DNA of 64,000 nucleotides from Paraburkholderia sejongensis (GCF_020880815.1 NZ_JAJITD010000010.1:248001-312000), one strand, 5' to 3'; counted from the first letter of the stretch, positions 8,297 to 16,816 are shown. The notes: generated by a model from the sequence alone, not told the origin. Numbers and translations: made by a program.

Positions 8297-9457
8297 ATGT
8301 CCAGCACACCCCTCACCCTGATCGAAGGCGCTTATGCGCTGCCCCGCCTGCGTCCGCTCGAACGCTTGCCCGAGCCATTCGGGCGCGACTGGTCGTTTCT
8401 ACCCACTGGAAAGCGCTGGCGCGAGGAACTCGAGTCGCTCTACGCCGCACTGTTGCGCACGGTCTGCATCGGCGAAGGCGGACTGCTGGGGTACGGGCAG
8501 TGGGTCACGTTCGACCACATGCGAGGCGGCGTGCAGCGGCTCGTGGCGGCGAAGCCGGCGAAATCAACGCGGCGCGGCGCGGCGCGTTCGGCCGCGCCGA
8601 AGCCGGTCGCACGAACTGCATCGTTCGATACCACCCGCAAGAACCCCCTTGGGCCCACGCGTATCCCGTTGAGGATTCGCACGCCCGGAACCGCGCGGCG
8701 GCGTGGGTCCTGGCAGCGGCGGGTGGTTGCGGCGGGCGTCGTCTGCGCGCTCGGTTGTGTCGCGCTGTTCGCGTGGCTGCGGCTCGCGCAACATGCCGAT
8801 CAGACTCCGCGGCAGGTGGTCGAGGACATGCTCAAACCGCTGCAAACGCTGCTGGCGCGAGGCGATGCGCGGTCGCAAAAGCAGGACTCTCAAAACGATG
8901 CGGTCGCGCGGCAAGCAGCGGCGCCGGGCGGGACGGCCGCGCAGTCGCCCGGTGGCGCGGCGGTTCGCGCGGAGGTGGTGCCGTCAGTGCGGAAGCCGGA
9001 TATGGCATCCGGGACTGCATCCGTGACCGCATCAGCGTCTTCGTCGACCGAAACGTCCACGTCTGTCGTAGCCTCCGCTCGAAACGCCGCGACGCCCACA
9101 GCACTCTCCTCCGATACCCGTTCTTCTTCCACGCGGCCGGTCGCCCGGATGGATACGCATCGGCCGGCCGCGGCTCGCTATGCCGCCAATTCGGCGTCGC
9201 ATGGCAGCGGCTTCGCGCACGGTGCGTACGTGTCCGGACGGCCGGGCGCGAGCGCCGCGGCCAAACGCAACGCGATGCGCGCGCCGGATTGGCTCGGCAC
9301 CGACGACTACGACAGCGTCACGATGTCCGCCGCGCTGCATCTGCTCGATCATGCCGCCCCCGCCCGGTCCAATGCCGTGCCGGCCAATAGCACCGAGTGG
9401 GCGAATCATCTGTCGCAACGGCGCGTGACCGAAATCCCCGACCGCTTCACCCGCTGA
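8297..9457 (+). CDS. Uncharacterised single-pass membrane protein with Ser/Ala-rich tail
   Basis: 386 residues, not recognised. Residues 1-85 form a conserved-looking globular stretch rich in aromatic residues (LPEPFGRDWSFLP, GYGQWVTFDHMRGG). A basic linker follows, then one hydrophobic segment at about 143-163 (VVAAGVVCALGCVALFAWL). The remaining 220 residues are Ala/Ser/Thr-rich and of low complexity. The arrangement suggests an inner-membrane protein with an N-terminal cytoplasmic domain and a disordered periplasmic tail, although the amphipathic C-terminus (DDYDSVTMSAALHLLDHA) may be a short folded element. The start at 8297 fits the codon bias from the first residues. The gene ends before a shared terminator and has no functional neighbours. 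I infer no function. Confidence 0.6.
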   Translation: MSSTPLTLIEGAYALPRLRPLERLPEPFGRDWSFLPTGKRWREELESLYAALLRTVCIGEGGLLGYGQWVTFDHMRGGVQRLVAAKPAKSTRRGAARSAAPKPVARTASFDTTRKNPLGPTRIPLRIRTPGTARRRGSWQRRVVAAGVVCALGCVALFAWLRLAQHADQTPRQVVEDMLKPLQTLLARGDARSQKQDSQNDAVARQAAAPGGTAAQSPGGAAVRAEVVPSVRKPDMASGTASVTASASSSTETSTSVVASARNAATPTALSSDTRSSSTRPVARMDTHRPAAARYAANSASHGSGFAHGAYVSGRPGASAAAKRNAMRAPDWLGTDDYDSVTMSAALHLLDHAAPARSNAVPANSTEWANHLSQRRVTEIPDRFTR

Positions 9458-9520
9458 GCGGGGCGCGAAGCGCGATATTTCACGCGCTCGCATCCATCTT
9501 CGGATCGAAGCAACGCGCAC

Positions 9521-9557
9521 AAAAAAGCCCGCCTGCCATCCACAGCCGGGCTTTTTG
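9521..9557. terminator. Bidirectional terminator
   Basis: A 10-bp stem (9522-9531 with 9547-9556) flanked by A- and T-runs, with a 15-nt loop. It lies between two convergent genes. Confidence 0.85.
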
Positions 9558-9585
9558 TCATTGACGCCGTTTGCCGTCGACCCCG

Positions 9586-10311
9586 TTATTTCTGTGACGG
9601 CAAACCGAGTTCGGTCTGTTGCTGCAACTGCATCACCTGGCTCTGCACCTCCCGCAATTGCGCCTGCGCCTTGTCCCGTTCGGCGCGCAGCGCGAGCGCC
9701 TCGCCGCGGGTCTGACGTTGATAGTCGTCGGCCTTCGCCTGCTGCGTGCGCGCGACGTCGAGATCGGCCTTCAATCGCTGCGCCTGCGTCTGCGACGTAG
9801 TGATGATCGCTTGCAGATACGCGTTCTGCGCCTGCAATTGCGTGCGCCGGATCTCGACGTCGGCGAGCTTTTCGGTCTGCCGGGCGAAATCGGCGTAAAT
9901 CGCTTCCGCGCGTTCGGACGACGCCGAGCGAATCACGCGCCAGAAATGTTTATCCTGAAATAGCGCGACGTAATACGTCATCCGCGACGGATAGAAAAAC
10001 AGACTCGCGCCATAGCTGCCGTTGTAGGTCGTACGCAATTCGCTCAGATTCGAGTCGTGAATCAGTTGCATCAGTTCGGCGACATCGCCGCGCGCGGTGC
10101 CGGACGCGCGGTCCGAATCCGCGCTTGCATCGACGGTGGCGGGCGCGCTGGCCGCGGCGTCCGGTTGCGGCGTCAATTCACTGACGGCCGGCCGGGTGCC
10201 GGCGCGCGGCGCGGTGCCGCCGTCCTGTGCCGCCAGCGCGCTGCCCGCATGGCACAGCGCATAGGTGCTCGCGATCAACATCGCGCGCCGGATGATCAAC
10301 GGATACTTCAT
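9586..10311 (-). CDS. DUF2968-type exported coiled-coil protein
   Basis: 241-residue protein of the DUF2968 type, which as far as I know is largely confined to Burkholderiaceae. The start at 10311 (MKYPLIIRRAMLIASTYALC) gives a signal peptide ending near GSALAAQDG. An Ala/Ser/Asp-rich spacer follows. Residues about 75-130 (DVAELMQLIHDSNLSELRTTY, then SLFFYPSRMTYYVALFQ) form the conserved globular part. Residues 130-235 are a long Gln/Ala/Arg-rich coiled coil (LQAQNAYLQAIITTSQTQAQ, then REVQSQVMQLQQQ). The protein is probably periplasmic; its function is unknown. An in-frame ATG six codons upstream is less likely because it would precede the signal peptide with a polar stretch. Confidence 0.75.
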   Translation of the reverse strand: MKYPLIIRRAMLIASTYALCHAGSALAAQDGGTAPRAGTRPAVSELTPQPDAAASAPATVDASADSDRASGTARGDVAELMQLIHDSNLSELRTTYNGSYGASLFFYPSRMTYYVALFQDKHFWRVIRSASSERAEAIYADFARQTEKLADVEIRRTQLQAQNAYLQAIITTSQTQAQRLKADLDVARTQQAKADDYQRQTRGEALALRAERDKAQAQLREVQSQVMQLQQQTELGLPSQK

Positions 10312-10402
10312 ACAGCCTGCTCCACGCAAATCCAGAATAGCCCGCGATTATCGCGCGGATTTGCTGCGAGGCGAAGCAATTAACTGTTGTCTCTACGCAC
10401 TT

Positions 10403-10462
10403 AAAATCGAGATAAAGCACCGGATTAACGCGGATATTAAGAATCGGGTTTATCTCGATTTT
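10403..10462. promoter_or_regulatory. Perfect 14-bp inverted repeat, possible operator
   Basis: AAAATCGAGATAAA at 10403-10416 and its exact reverse complement at 10449-10462, separated by 32 bp. It sits about 90-150 bp upstream of the DUF2968 gene, in an AT-rich island. The arms are too far apart for a normal terminator, and a separate terminator already serves the upstream gene. Confidence 0.5.
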
Positions 10463-10532
10463 TTATCGCAAATTAACGGGCCAACAAACCACACCCGAGT
10501 CCTGAGTATTTTGAGAATAAGCGCGTCGCCGG

Positions 10533-10571
10533 CATAAAAAATAATGCCGGCGCGCATTGCACGCGCCGGCA
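10533..10571 (-). terminator. Terminator of the C26 hydrolase gene
   Basis: A perfect 10-bp GC-rich stem (10545-10554 with 10562-10571) and a 7-nt loop, followed on the minus strand by a T-rich run. It lies 16 bp after the hydrolase stop codon. Confidence 0.85.
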
Positions 10572-10587
10572 CTCTGCCCGATGTCGA

Positions 10588-12144
10588 TTAAAACCGCGTT
10601 TCCCGCGCGACGCGCAGGAAGGTATCGAGCAGCGGCGTGCAATCGAGCAGTTCCGGGCCGCCCGCGCGGTGAAATTCCGGATGCCACTGCACGCCCATCA
10701 CGAACGGCGCACGACGGTAGCGCACCGCCTCGATGATGCCGTCCGACGCCGACACCGCCTCGATGTTCAGATCGCGGCCGAGCGTCTTCACCGCCTGGTG
10801 GTGAATCGAGTTGACAATCGCATCGCGCCGTCCAGGGAACATGTTCAGCAGCGTCGAGCCGTCCGGGAAATGCACGCCGTGACGGTGCTGGTCGTAGTTC
10901 TCGTTGACGTGCGCGCCGGCGGTCGGCACGTCGGTCGCGATGTCCTGGTACAGCGTGCCGCCGAACGCGACGTTGATCAGCTGACAGCCGCGGCACACGC
11001 CCAGCACCGGCTTGCCCGACTCGATGAACTCATGTAGCAGTTCCAGCTCGTACATGTCGCGCACCCGGTCGCCGGGCCATTCGTGGCTGCTCGCCGCTTC
11101 CGCGTAGGTCTGCGGCGACACGTCGGCGCCGCCTTGCAGCAGCAGGCCGTCGAGATGCTTCGCGTAGTCGCGCAAACGGATATTGCTCGGGTGCAGCATG
11201 CCCTGATGACCGACGGTCGGAATCATGAACACCAGCACGTCGCGCGACATCACCCAGTGCGCGATCGATTCCTCCAGATACTGCAGCGTCTTGCCGCGCA
11301 GCCCCATCGCGCCAGGTTCCGGATGGAAGATCCGCGCCGACACGCCGATGCGCAGCGTGCGCTGCGTGATCCGCTGCCCCGCGCGATCGAACAGTTGCCG
11401 CGCGCGCGCCGCGATGATGCGGCCGAACACGCTCCACGCCGAATCGCTCTGGCGCAGATAGCGTGGCGGGGTCGGCGGCAACGCATTGGGCGGCGGCGGG
11501 TTGGCCGCGCTGAAATCGGGCGCCGCGCCGAAGCCGGGCGGCGGCGAGCCGGCCGCACGCGCGGTGGTGGCGGGGGCCTCGGTGGCGACGTCGACGTCCA
11601 CAGCGCCGAACGGCGCCGACGCCGGGGAAATCGATACGTCCGCGGGCGGCTCGCTCACCAATGGGACGGGCTTCACTACCTGGGCCGGTTTCACCGCCGG
11701 CTCGAACTTCGCGCCGGTCGCGCCGGTGCCGGCCGACGTAGTGCCTGCCTGAGTACCCACATGAGCACCCGCACGAGCACCCGCCTGAGTGCCTGCCTGG
11801 GTACCCGGAATGCCCGCGTGGCTGCCGGCGCGCCGCGCGTCGCGCTCATGTACCGCCGCTTCCTGCCGCGCGGTGGATTCGGCAGCGGCGCTGCGCGCCT
11901 CGGCCGCATCGCGCAGGCGGGCCGAGCGGGGATCTTCGGGCGTCACCGACGACGCGCTCAGCGGATCGTCGGTCGACGAGCGCACGGTCGCCTCCTCGGT
12001 CGCGGCGTCTTTGGCCGGCGACCGGGTGGCGTCTTCATGCGAGGGAGGCAGTGCGGTGGCCGTGTTCGGCGCGCCGGTCGGCGTGGGTGTGGCTGCCGAG
12101 GGACTGCCGGTCGTGCCGGCGTTTTCGGGTTTGTTTTCGCTCAT
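10588..12144 (-). CDS. Gamma-glutamyl-gamma-aminobutyrate hydrolase-like (peptidase C26) protein with long disordered N-terminus
   Basis: 518 residues. The C-terminal half (about residues 265-518) is a class-I glutamine amidotransferase-fold hydrolase of the PuuD/C26 family. The nucleophile Cys lies in GVCRGCQLINVAFGG (near residue 383) and the His-Glu pair in GVQWHPEF (near 484). PuuD-type enzymes release GABA from gamma-glutamyl-GABA during putrescine breakdown, but no other puu gene is nearby, so the substrate is uncertain. The first roughly 250 residues are Ala/Thr/Pro-rich and probably disordered. They include GTQAG/GARAG repeats. The start MSENKPENAG at 12144 is chosen over an in-frame ATG 29 codons upstream because the upstream part has an uncharacteristic composition. 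The extended N-terminus is unusual, since ordinary PuuD is about 250 residues long. Confidence 0.8.
   Translation of the reverse strand: MSENKPENAGTTGSPSAATPTPTGAPNTATALPPSHEDATRSPAKDAATEEATVRSSTDDPLSASSVTPEDPRSARLRDAAEARSAAAESTARQEAAVHERDARRAGSHAGIPGTQAGTQAGARAGAHVGTQAGTTSAGTGATGAKFEPAVKPAQVVKPVPLVSEPPADVSISPASAPFGAVDVDVATEAPATTARAAGSPPPGFGAAPDFSAANPPPPNALPPTPPRYLRQSDSAWSVFGRIIAARARQLFDRAGQRITQRTLRIGVSARIFHPEPGAMGLRGKTLQYLEESIAHWVMSRDVLVFMIPTVGHQGMLHPSNIRLRDYAKHLDGLLLQGGADVSPQTYAEAASSHEWPGDRVRDMYELELLHEFIESGKPVLGVCRGCQLINVAFGGTLYQDIATDVPTAGAHVNENYDQHRHGVHFPDGSTLLNMFPGRRDAIVNSIHHQAVKTLGRDLNIEAVSASDGIIEAVRYRRAPFVMGVQWHPEFHRAGGPELLDCTPLLDTFLRVARETRF
11745..11815. repeat. Degenerate 12-bp tandem repeats coding for GTQAG/GARAG units
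   Basis: Roughly five to six degenerate copies of a 12-bp unit (type gagtacccgcct on the plus strand) in the disordered N-terminal part of the C26 hydrolase. The unit keeps the frame. Confidence 0.65.
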
Positions 12145-12301
12145 GACTGTCGGACTGGCGCCTTTCACGCGAACGAATGAATATGCCCTGATTATCCGCC
12201 AGCGCCGCGGGGCGGGCAAACGCGCACACAATTGCTCACATTGTTGCAGCAGTGCCGCGTCGCGGCTGCACGCGCTCGCCCGGAAGCCCGCTCACTCAAA
12301 C

Positions 12302-14059
12302 TCAAGGATCCGGCTGTTCCTCGAACGTTTCGCGCAGCGCGATCTGCATCGACGCGTGAATCTTCACGCACCAGCGCCACACCAGCGCGAGCAGCACCGC
12401 CGCGCACACCAGCACGGCGACCAGCAGGCCGGTCGGCGGCAGGATGCTGCTCGACAGCGCGGCCACCAGCAGGAACACGCCGATCATCGACACGATCGGC
12501 ACCACGTCGGCGATCGTGCGGCGCAACGCGCTGGTCAGGCGCCCGGCATTGCTCGGCTGCACGCTGACTTCGGCGAGCAGCAGCGCGAGCGATTTGGTCT
12601 TGCGATAGACCGCGACCAGGAACGGCAGCGACACGAACAGCGCGATGCTCCACTGCACGACCCGCTGCCACGAGCCGTCGGCGAGCCAGTGGCCGAGCAG
12701 CCGGCCGGTGTACGGCGCGCTATACGACACGGCGAGGAAGATCGCGGCGACGAACGCGAGATTCACCGCGATCTGCACGACGATCCGCCGCGTCATGCTG
12801 AACAGCGTCGGCTCGCCGGTCGCGGTGGTCAGGCTGCGCAGCCACTGCCCATACAGGCCGAACACGTTCGACAGCGTGTCGGGCATCACCCGCGCGATCT
12901 TGCGCGTGAGCGGATCGGCGACGCGGATCAGATACGGCGTGGTCAAAGTGGTCAGCGCCGACACCGCGACCGCGATCGGATACAGGAAGCCGCTCGTGAC
13001 CTTCAGCGTGACGCCGAGCGATGCGATGATGAACGAGAACTCGCCGATCTGCGACACGGTCATGCCGACCCGCATCGAGGTACGCGCGTCGCGCCCGGCG
13101 AGGAAGGTGCCGAGCCCGCACGACACGATCTTGCCGACGATCACCGCGAACGTGATCAGCGCGATCGGCCATGCGTACTCGATCATCACGGCCGGGTTCA
13201 GCATCAGCCCGATGGTCACGAAGAAGATCGCGGAAAACGCGTCGCGCAGTGGCGCGATCAGATGTTCGATCCGGTGCAGATGGCGCGACTCGGCCATGAT
13301 CGCGCCGATCAGGAACGCGCCGAGCGCGATGCTGTAATCGAGCTTGACGACCAGCAGACAGAAGCCGAAGCAGAAGCCGAGCACCGACACCAGCAGCATC
13401 TCGTCGCTGTGCGCGCGGGCCACGTAGTTCAGCGCGCGCGGCACCAGCAGCACGCCGACCAGCAGCGACACCATCATGAACAGCAGCAGCTTGCCGAGCG
13501 TAATCGCGGCGAGCCCGGCGCTCAGCTGGCCGGTCTGCGCGATGCCGGTCAGCAGCACCAGCATCGCGATGCCGAGAATGTCCTCGACGATCAGGATGCC
13601 GAACACCAGTTGCGCGAAGCCCTCGCGTTTCAGACCGAGATCGGACAGCGCCTTGACGATGATCGTGGTCGACGAGATCGCGAGAATCGCGCCGAGAAAC
13701 AGCGAGTCCATCCGGCTCCAGCCGAACGCGCTGCCGATCTCGTAGCCAATCCACAGCATCAGCACGATCTCGGAGAGCGCCGCGACGATCGCGGTCGCGC
13801 CGACCTTGAACAGTTTGCGCAGACTGAATTCGAGCCCGAGCGAAAACATCAGGAACACCACGCCGAGTTCGCCGAGCGTCTGGATCGTCTGTTCGTCGTG
13901 GATCAGCTGGAACGGCGGCGTGTACGGTCCGATGATCACGCCGGCCGCGATATAGCCCAGCACCACCGGCTGCTTCATGCGATGGAACAGCACGGTGACG
14001 ACGCCGGCCAGCGCCATCACGACGGCCAGATCCTGAATGAAGCCAATGCCCTGGTGCAT
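12302..14059 (-). CDS. Cation:proton antiporter (CPA2, KefB/YbaL-like)
   Basis: 585-residue inner-membrane protein of the monovalent cation:proton antiporter-2 family. The start at 14059 (MHQGIGFIQDLAVVMALAG) begins directly with the first membrane segment; an ATG 30 codons upstream gives a polar leader. The exchanger domain shows the typical GYIAAGVIIGPYTPP and GVVFLMFSLGLEFSLRKL segments, then AILAISSTTIIVKAL and LGAFLIGAIMAES. About twelve helices extend to residue 380. The C-terminal part has further hydrophobic segments but I see no Rossmann-type TrkA-N domain, so regulation by nucleotide binding as in KefB/KefC is unlikely. It probably exchanges K+ or Na+ for H+. It lies 157 bp upstream of the C26 hydrolase gene on the same strand, so co-transcription is possible. 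Confidence 0.88.
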   Translation of the reverse strand: MHQGIGFIQDLAVVMALAGVVTVLFHRMKQPVVLGYIAAGVIIGPYTPPFQLIHDEQTIQTLGELGVVFLMFSLGLEFSLRKLFKVGATAIVAALSEIVLMLWIGYEIGSAFGWSRMDSLFLGAILAISSTTIIVKALSDLGLKREGFAQLVFGILIVEDILGIAMLVLLTGIAQTGQLSAGLAAITLGKLLLFMMVSLLVGVLLVPRALNYVARAHSDEMLLVSVLGFCFGFCLLVVKLDYSIALGAFLIGAIMAESRHLHRIEHLIAPLRDAFSAIFFVTIGLMLNPAVMIEYAWPIALITFAVIVGKIVSCGLGTFLAGRDARTSMRVGMTVSQIGEFSFIIASLGVTLKVTSGFLYPIAVAVSALTTLTTPYLIRVADPLTRKIARVMPDTLSNVFGLYGQWLRSLTTATGEPTLFSMTRRIVVQIAVNLAFVAAIFLAVSYSAPYTGRLLGHWLADGSWQRVVQWSIALFVSLPFLVAVYRKTKSLALLLAEVSVQPSNAGRLTSALRRTIADVVPIVSMIGVFLLVAALSSSILPPTGLLVAVLVCAAVLLALVWRWCVKIHASMQIALRETFEEQPDP

Positions 14060-14539
14060 GAACGCGTTCCTTACAGAAAGTAATGTGTCGTCGCAGTTTA
14101 ACAAACGGATCGGCCGCGTCTGATTGTGCCCTGGTGAAATTCCGTGCAAAAGGCGGCCGCCACACGTGATGTGACGACCGCGTGCGGGCCGGTTTTCGAC
14201 GGCCTCGACGCGTCGCAGATATCACCTTAATATTTCCCAAAATTTTCGAGACACGATCGAGGCACCAGCCACCCCAGTTCCCGCCCGACTCGCCCGCCGC
14301 CAGGCCGACAACCTGCTCCGATGACGTTCCCGCCAACCTGCCCGCTGTGCTTGCCGGCCGGGGCCCCGCCGATAGCAGACTTTTTGCTCATGCACCGCGC
14401 CGCCGTGCGCGCCCCGCGACGCGCGACGCGATCGACGCGTTCGACGCGATCGACGCGATCGGCAACGCGGTCGCTGCCGCTGTCGCTGCGTCAACGGGCT
14501 CATCCCTTCACTCGCTTCAACCGGATCCGAACGAACCTC
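14060..14539. other. Divergent intergenic region with tandem repeats
   Basis: 480 bp between the antiporter and amidase genes. It contains a 9-bp tandem repeat at 14425-14461 and otherwise no recognisable gene. An in-frame extension of the amidase ORF up to 14321 covers the repeat but has no domain character. Confidence 0.6.
14425..14461. repeat. 9-bp tandem repeat (gacgcgatc)
   Basis: About four near-perfect copies of gacgcgatc/gacgcgttc, 80-115 bp before the amidase start codon. Confidence 0.75.
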
Positions 14540-15919
14540 ATGGCCACTGAATTCGCCCCCTTCCCGCCGCTTGCCCAGCTTGCCGCCGATCTCGCCGCCG
14601 GCCGCACCACCAGCCGCGCGCTGGTCGAAACCGCACTCGAACGGATCGCCGATCCGGCCGGCCAGGGCGCGGCGGTCTTCATGCACGTCGACGCCGACGC
14701 CGCGCGCCGCGCCGCCGACGCGCACGACCGCCTGCGCGCAGCCGGCACCGTGCTGTCGCCGCTCGCCGGGATCCCGGTGTCGGTCAAGGATCTGTTCGAC
14801 ATCGAAGGCCAGCCGACCCGCGCCGGCTCGGCGGTGCTCGCCGACGCGCCGCCGGCCACCGCCGACGCGGTCGCGGTCGCCCGGCTGAAGCGCGCCGGCG
14901 CGGTACTGGTCGGGCGGACCAACATGAGCGAGTTCGCGTTCTCCGGGCTCGGCCTGAATCCGCACTACGGCCATCCGCTGTCGCCGTACCGGCGCGGCGT
15001 GACGGGCGACGAGCGGATTTCGGGCGGCTCGTCGTCGGGCGCGGCGGCCTCGGTCGCCGACGGCATGGCGGCGGTCGCGCTCGGCACCGACACCGGCGGT
15101 TCGATCCGCATCCCGGCCGCGCTGTGCGGGCTGACCGGCTTCAAGCCGACCGCCGCGCGAATTCCGAAACAGGGCGGCGTGCCGCTGTCGAGTACGCTCG
15201 ATTCGTTCGGGCCGATCGGCGTGTCGGTCGCGTGCTGCGCGCTGGTCGACCGGATGCTCGCCGGGCTCGAGCCGCGCATCCCGGCCGCGCGGCCGCTCGA
15301 AGGGGTGCGCCTGGGCGTGCTGACCCATTACGTGACCGACGGCGTCGAGCCCGAGGTCGCGCGCGCAATCGATACCGCGCTCAAGCATCTGGAAGCGGCC
15401 GGCGCGATCGTCAGCGAAGTGCGCTTCGCGCCGCTCGACCGGCTGCCGGAGATCAACCGGATCGGCTTTTCGCCGATCGAGGCGTATGCGTGGCATCGGC
15501 CGTTGCTCGAACGCCATCGCGACCGGTACGACCCGCGCGTGCTGGTGCGCATTCTGAAAGGGCAGCCGGCCAGCGCGGTCGACTATCTGGACCTGCTGGC
15601 CGAGCGGCGGGCGATGCTCGACGAAGCCGCGCGCACGCTGTGGCAGCGCTTCGACGCAGTGGTCGCGCCGACCGTGCCGGTGGTGCCGCCGCGCCTCGCC
15701 GACCTGCTGCACGACGACGACGCGTTCGGCCGCACCAATGCGCTGATCCTGCGCAATCCGAGCGCGTTCAACTTCCTCGACAGCTGCGCGCTGTCGCTGC
15801 CGTGCCATCTGCGCGGCGATGCGCCGGTCGGGCTGATGCTGGCGGGCGCGCCGCACGCGGACGACGCGCTGCTGGCAATCGGGCGGGCGGCCGAGGCGGT
15901 GTTGAACGCGATCCGGTGA
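14540..15919 (+). CDS. Amidase-signature family hydrolase
   Basis: 459-residue amidase of the Ser-cisSer-Lys family. The catalytic Lys is K83 in SVKDLFD. The Gly/Ser-rich signature ISGGSSSGAAASVADG holds the cis-Ser (residues 164-166), and GTDTGGSIRIPAALCG holds the nucleophile S188. The start at 14540 (MATEFAPFPPLAQLAADLAAG) places the usual helix-rich N-terminus at the beginning. The next recognisable element, PVSVKDLFDIEGQPTRAG, is shared by GatA, AtzF and plant amidases. With no GatB or GatC nearby, and of a length below that of GatA (about 490), it is unlikely to be the tRNA amidotransferase. Substrate unknown. Nothing downstream is co-transcribed except possibly dsbB, 184 bp away. Confidence 0.85.
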   Translation: MATEFAPFPPLAQLAADLAAGRTTSRALVETALERIADPAGQGAAVFMHVDADAARRAADAHDRLRAAGTVLSPLAGIPVSVKDLFDIEGQPTRAGSAVLADAPPATADAVAVARLKRAGAVLVGRTNMSEFAFSGLGLNPHYGHPLSPYRRGVTGDERISGGSSSGAAASVADGMAAVALGTDTGGSIRIPAALCGLTGFKPTAARIPKQGGVPLSSTLDSFGPIGVSVACCALVDRMLAGLEPRIPAARPLEGVRLGVLTHYVTDGVEPEVARAIDTALKHLEAAGAIVSEVRFAPLDRLPEINRIGFSPIEAYAWHRPLLERHRDRYDPRVLVRILKGQPASAVDYLDLLAERRAMLDEAARTLWQRFDAVVAPTVPVVPPRLADLLHDDDAFGRTNALILRNPSAFNFLDSCALSLPCHLRGDAPVGLMLAGAPHADDALLAIGRAAEAVLNAIR

Positions 15920-15949
15920 GCGGAGCGGGGTTCGCGGCGAGCGGCAACG

Positions 15950-15985
15950 CGCGCGGTTAGCGGTTAGCGGCAAGCGGCAAAGCGC
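15950..15985. repeat. Short direct repeats upstream of dsbB
   Basis: Four head-to-tail copies of a degenerate 7-8-bp unit of the type gcggtta/gcggcaa in the amidase-dsbB gap. Low complexity; no function is suggested. Confidence 0.45.
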
Positions 15986-16103
15986 GGCCGCACTACGGCA
16001 TTTCGGCCCGCGCCGGAATCGTCTGCCGATACGCGGCCGCGCGGGCGTTCGCGCTAGAATCGCGGGCACCCGCTCTCACCGTTTCGAGATAACCCGACGA
16101 CCC

Positions 16104-16613
16104 ATGAACAACGATTCCGCGATGCTGCGCCGCGAGCGCTCCCTGCTGGTTCTGCTCGGCCTGATCTGCGTCGCCCTGGTGGGCGGCGCGCTATACCTGC
16201 AGTTCGTCAAGCACGAAGACCCGTGCCCGCTGTGCATCATCCAGCGCTACTTCTTCCTGCTGATCGCGATCTTCGCGTTCCTCGGCTCGCGCTTTCACAA
16301 CTGGCGCGGGGTGCGCGTGCTCGAACTGCTGGCCGCGCTGTCGGCGCTCGCCGGCATCGTGACCGCCGCGCGCCACGTGTACGTGCAGGCGAATCCCGGC
16401 TTCAGCTGCGGCTTCGACGCGCTGCAACCGGTCGTCGATAGCCTGCCGCCCGCGCACTGGCTGCCGAGCGTGTTCAAGGTCGCCGGCCTGTGCGAGACCC
16501 CCTATCCGCCGATTCTCGGCTTGTCGCTGCCGATGTGGTCGCTGGTCGGCTTCGTGGTCGCGTTTGCGGCGCTCGCGCTGAGTCTGGTGCGCAACCGCCG
16601 CCGGGTCGGCTAA
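16104..16613 (+). CDS. dsbB: Disulfide bond formation protein B
   Basis: 169-residue inner-membrane quinone-dependent oxidoreductase that re-oxidises DsbA. The four essential cysteines are present: C41 and C44 in the CPLC motif at the first periplasmic loop, and C102 (FSCGF) and C130 (GLCETPYPP) in the second. Four hydrophobic segments flank them. The QRYFFLLIAIFAFLG segment after CPLC carries the quinone-proximal Arg. The length is normal for beta-proteobacterial DsbB. The ATG at 16104 gives a short charged cytoplasmic N-terminus before helix 1. It is preceded by an unrelated amidase and followed by a non-coding stretch. It probably has its own promoter in the 184-bp gap, although none is obvious. 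Confidence 0.95.
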   Translation: MNNDSAMLRRERSLLVLLGLICVALVGGALYLQFVKHEDPCPLCIIQRYFFLLIAIFAFLGSRFHNWRGVRVLELLAALSALAGIVTAARHVYVQANPGFSCGFDALQPVVDSLPPAHWLPSVFKVAGLCETPYPPILGLSLPMWSLVGFVVAFAALALSLVRNRRRVG

Positions 16614-16779
16614 CGCGGTTTGAAAAAACGGGCGAATCCGTGCGCGGGTGGAGCGCCGGATTCACCGCGATGTTGTCCGCCGCCGTTCCCCGCCGCCGTT
16701 CCCCGCCTCCGATGCGCGCCGCCCTCTCCTTCCCCGCAACTTCCCGCCGCCGCGCGAATCGTACGAGCATCATGACCGC

Positions 16780-16802
16780 CGCCGCATGAGCTTCATGCGG
16801 CG
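16780..16802. other. Perfect 10-bp hairpin upstream of xdhA
   Basis: CGCCGCATGA (16780-16789) and its complement (16793-16802) with a 3-nt loop. No T-run follows on the plus strand, so it is not a standard terminator. It may be an RNA structure in the dsbB 3' end or the xdh leader. Confidence 0.45.
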
Positions 16803-16804
16803 CG

Positions 16805-16816
16805 GAAAATATTTTC
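16805..16816. promoter_or_regulatory. 12-bp perfect palindrome, candidate operator of the xdh cluster
   Basis: GAAAATATTTTC is self-complementary. It stands out as AT-only sequence in a GC-rich context, 112 bp before the xdhA start codon. Confidence 0.4.

Noticed and set aside
10449..10464. T-run after the 14-bp inverted repeat as a terminator
   Set aside because: Arms are 32 bp apart, so a stem would have a large loop, and the hydrolase already has a compact terminator at 10533-10571.
11789..14083. 764-codon plus-strand frame opposite the antiporter
   Set aside because: His/Arg/Gln-rich nonsense typical of antisense frames; the minus-strand antiporter has clear membrane motifs.
16780..16802. 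Hairpin upstream of xdhA as a rho-independent terminator of dsbB
   Set aside because: No T-run follows on the plus strand, and it lies 170 bp after the dsbB stop.
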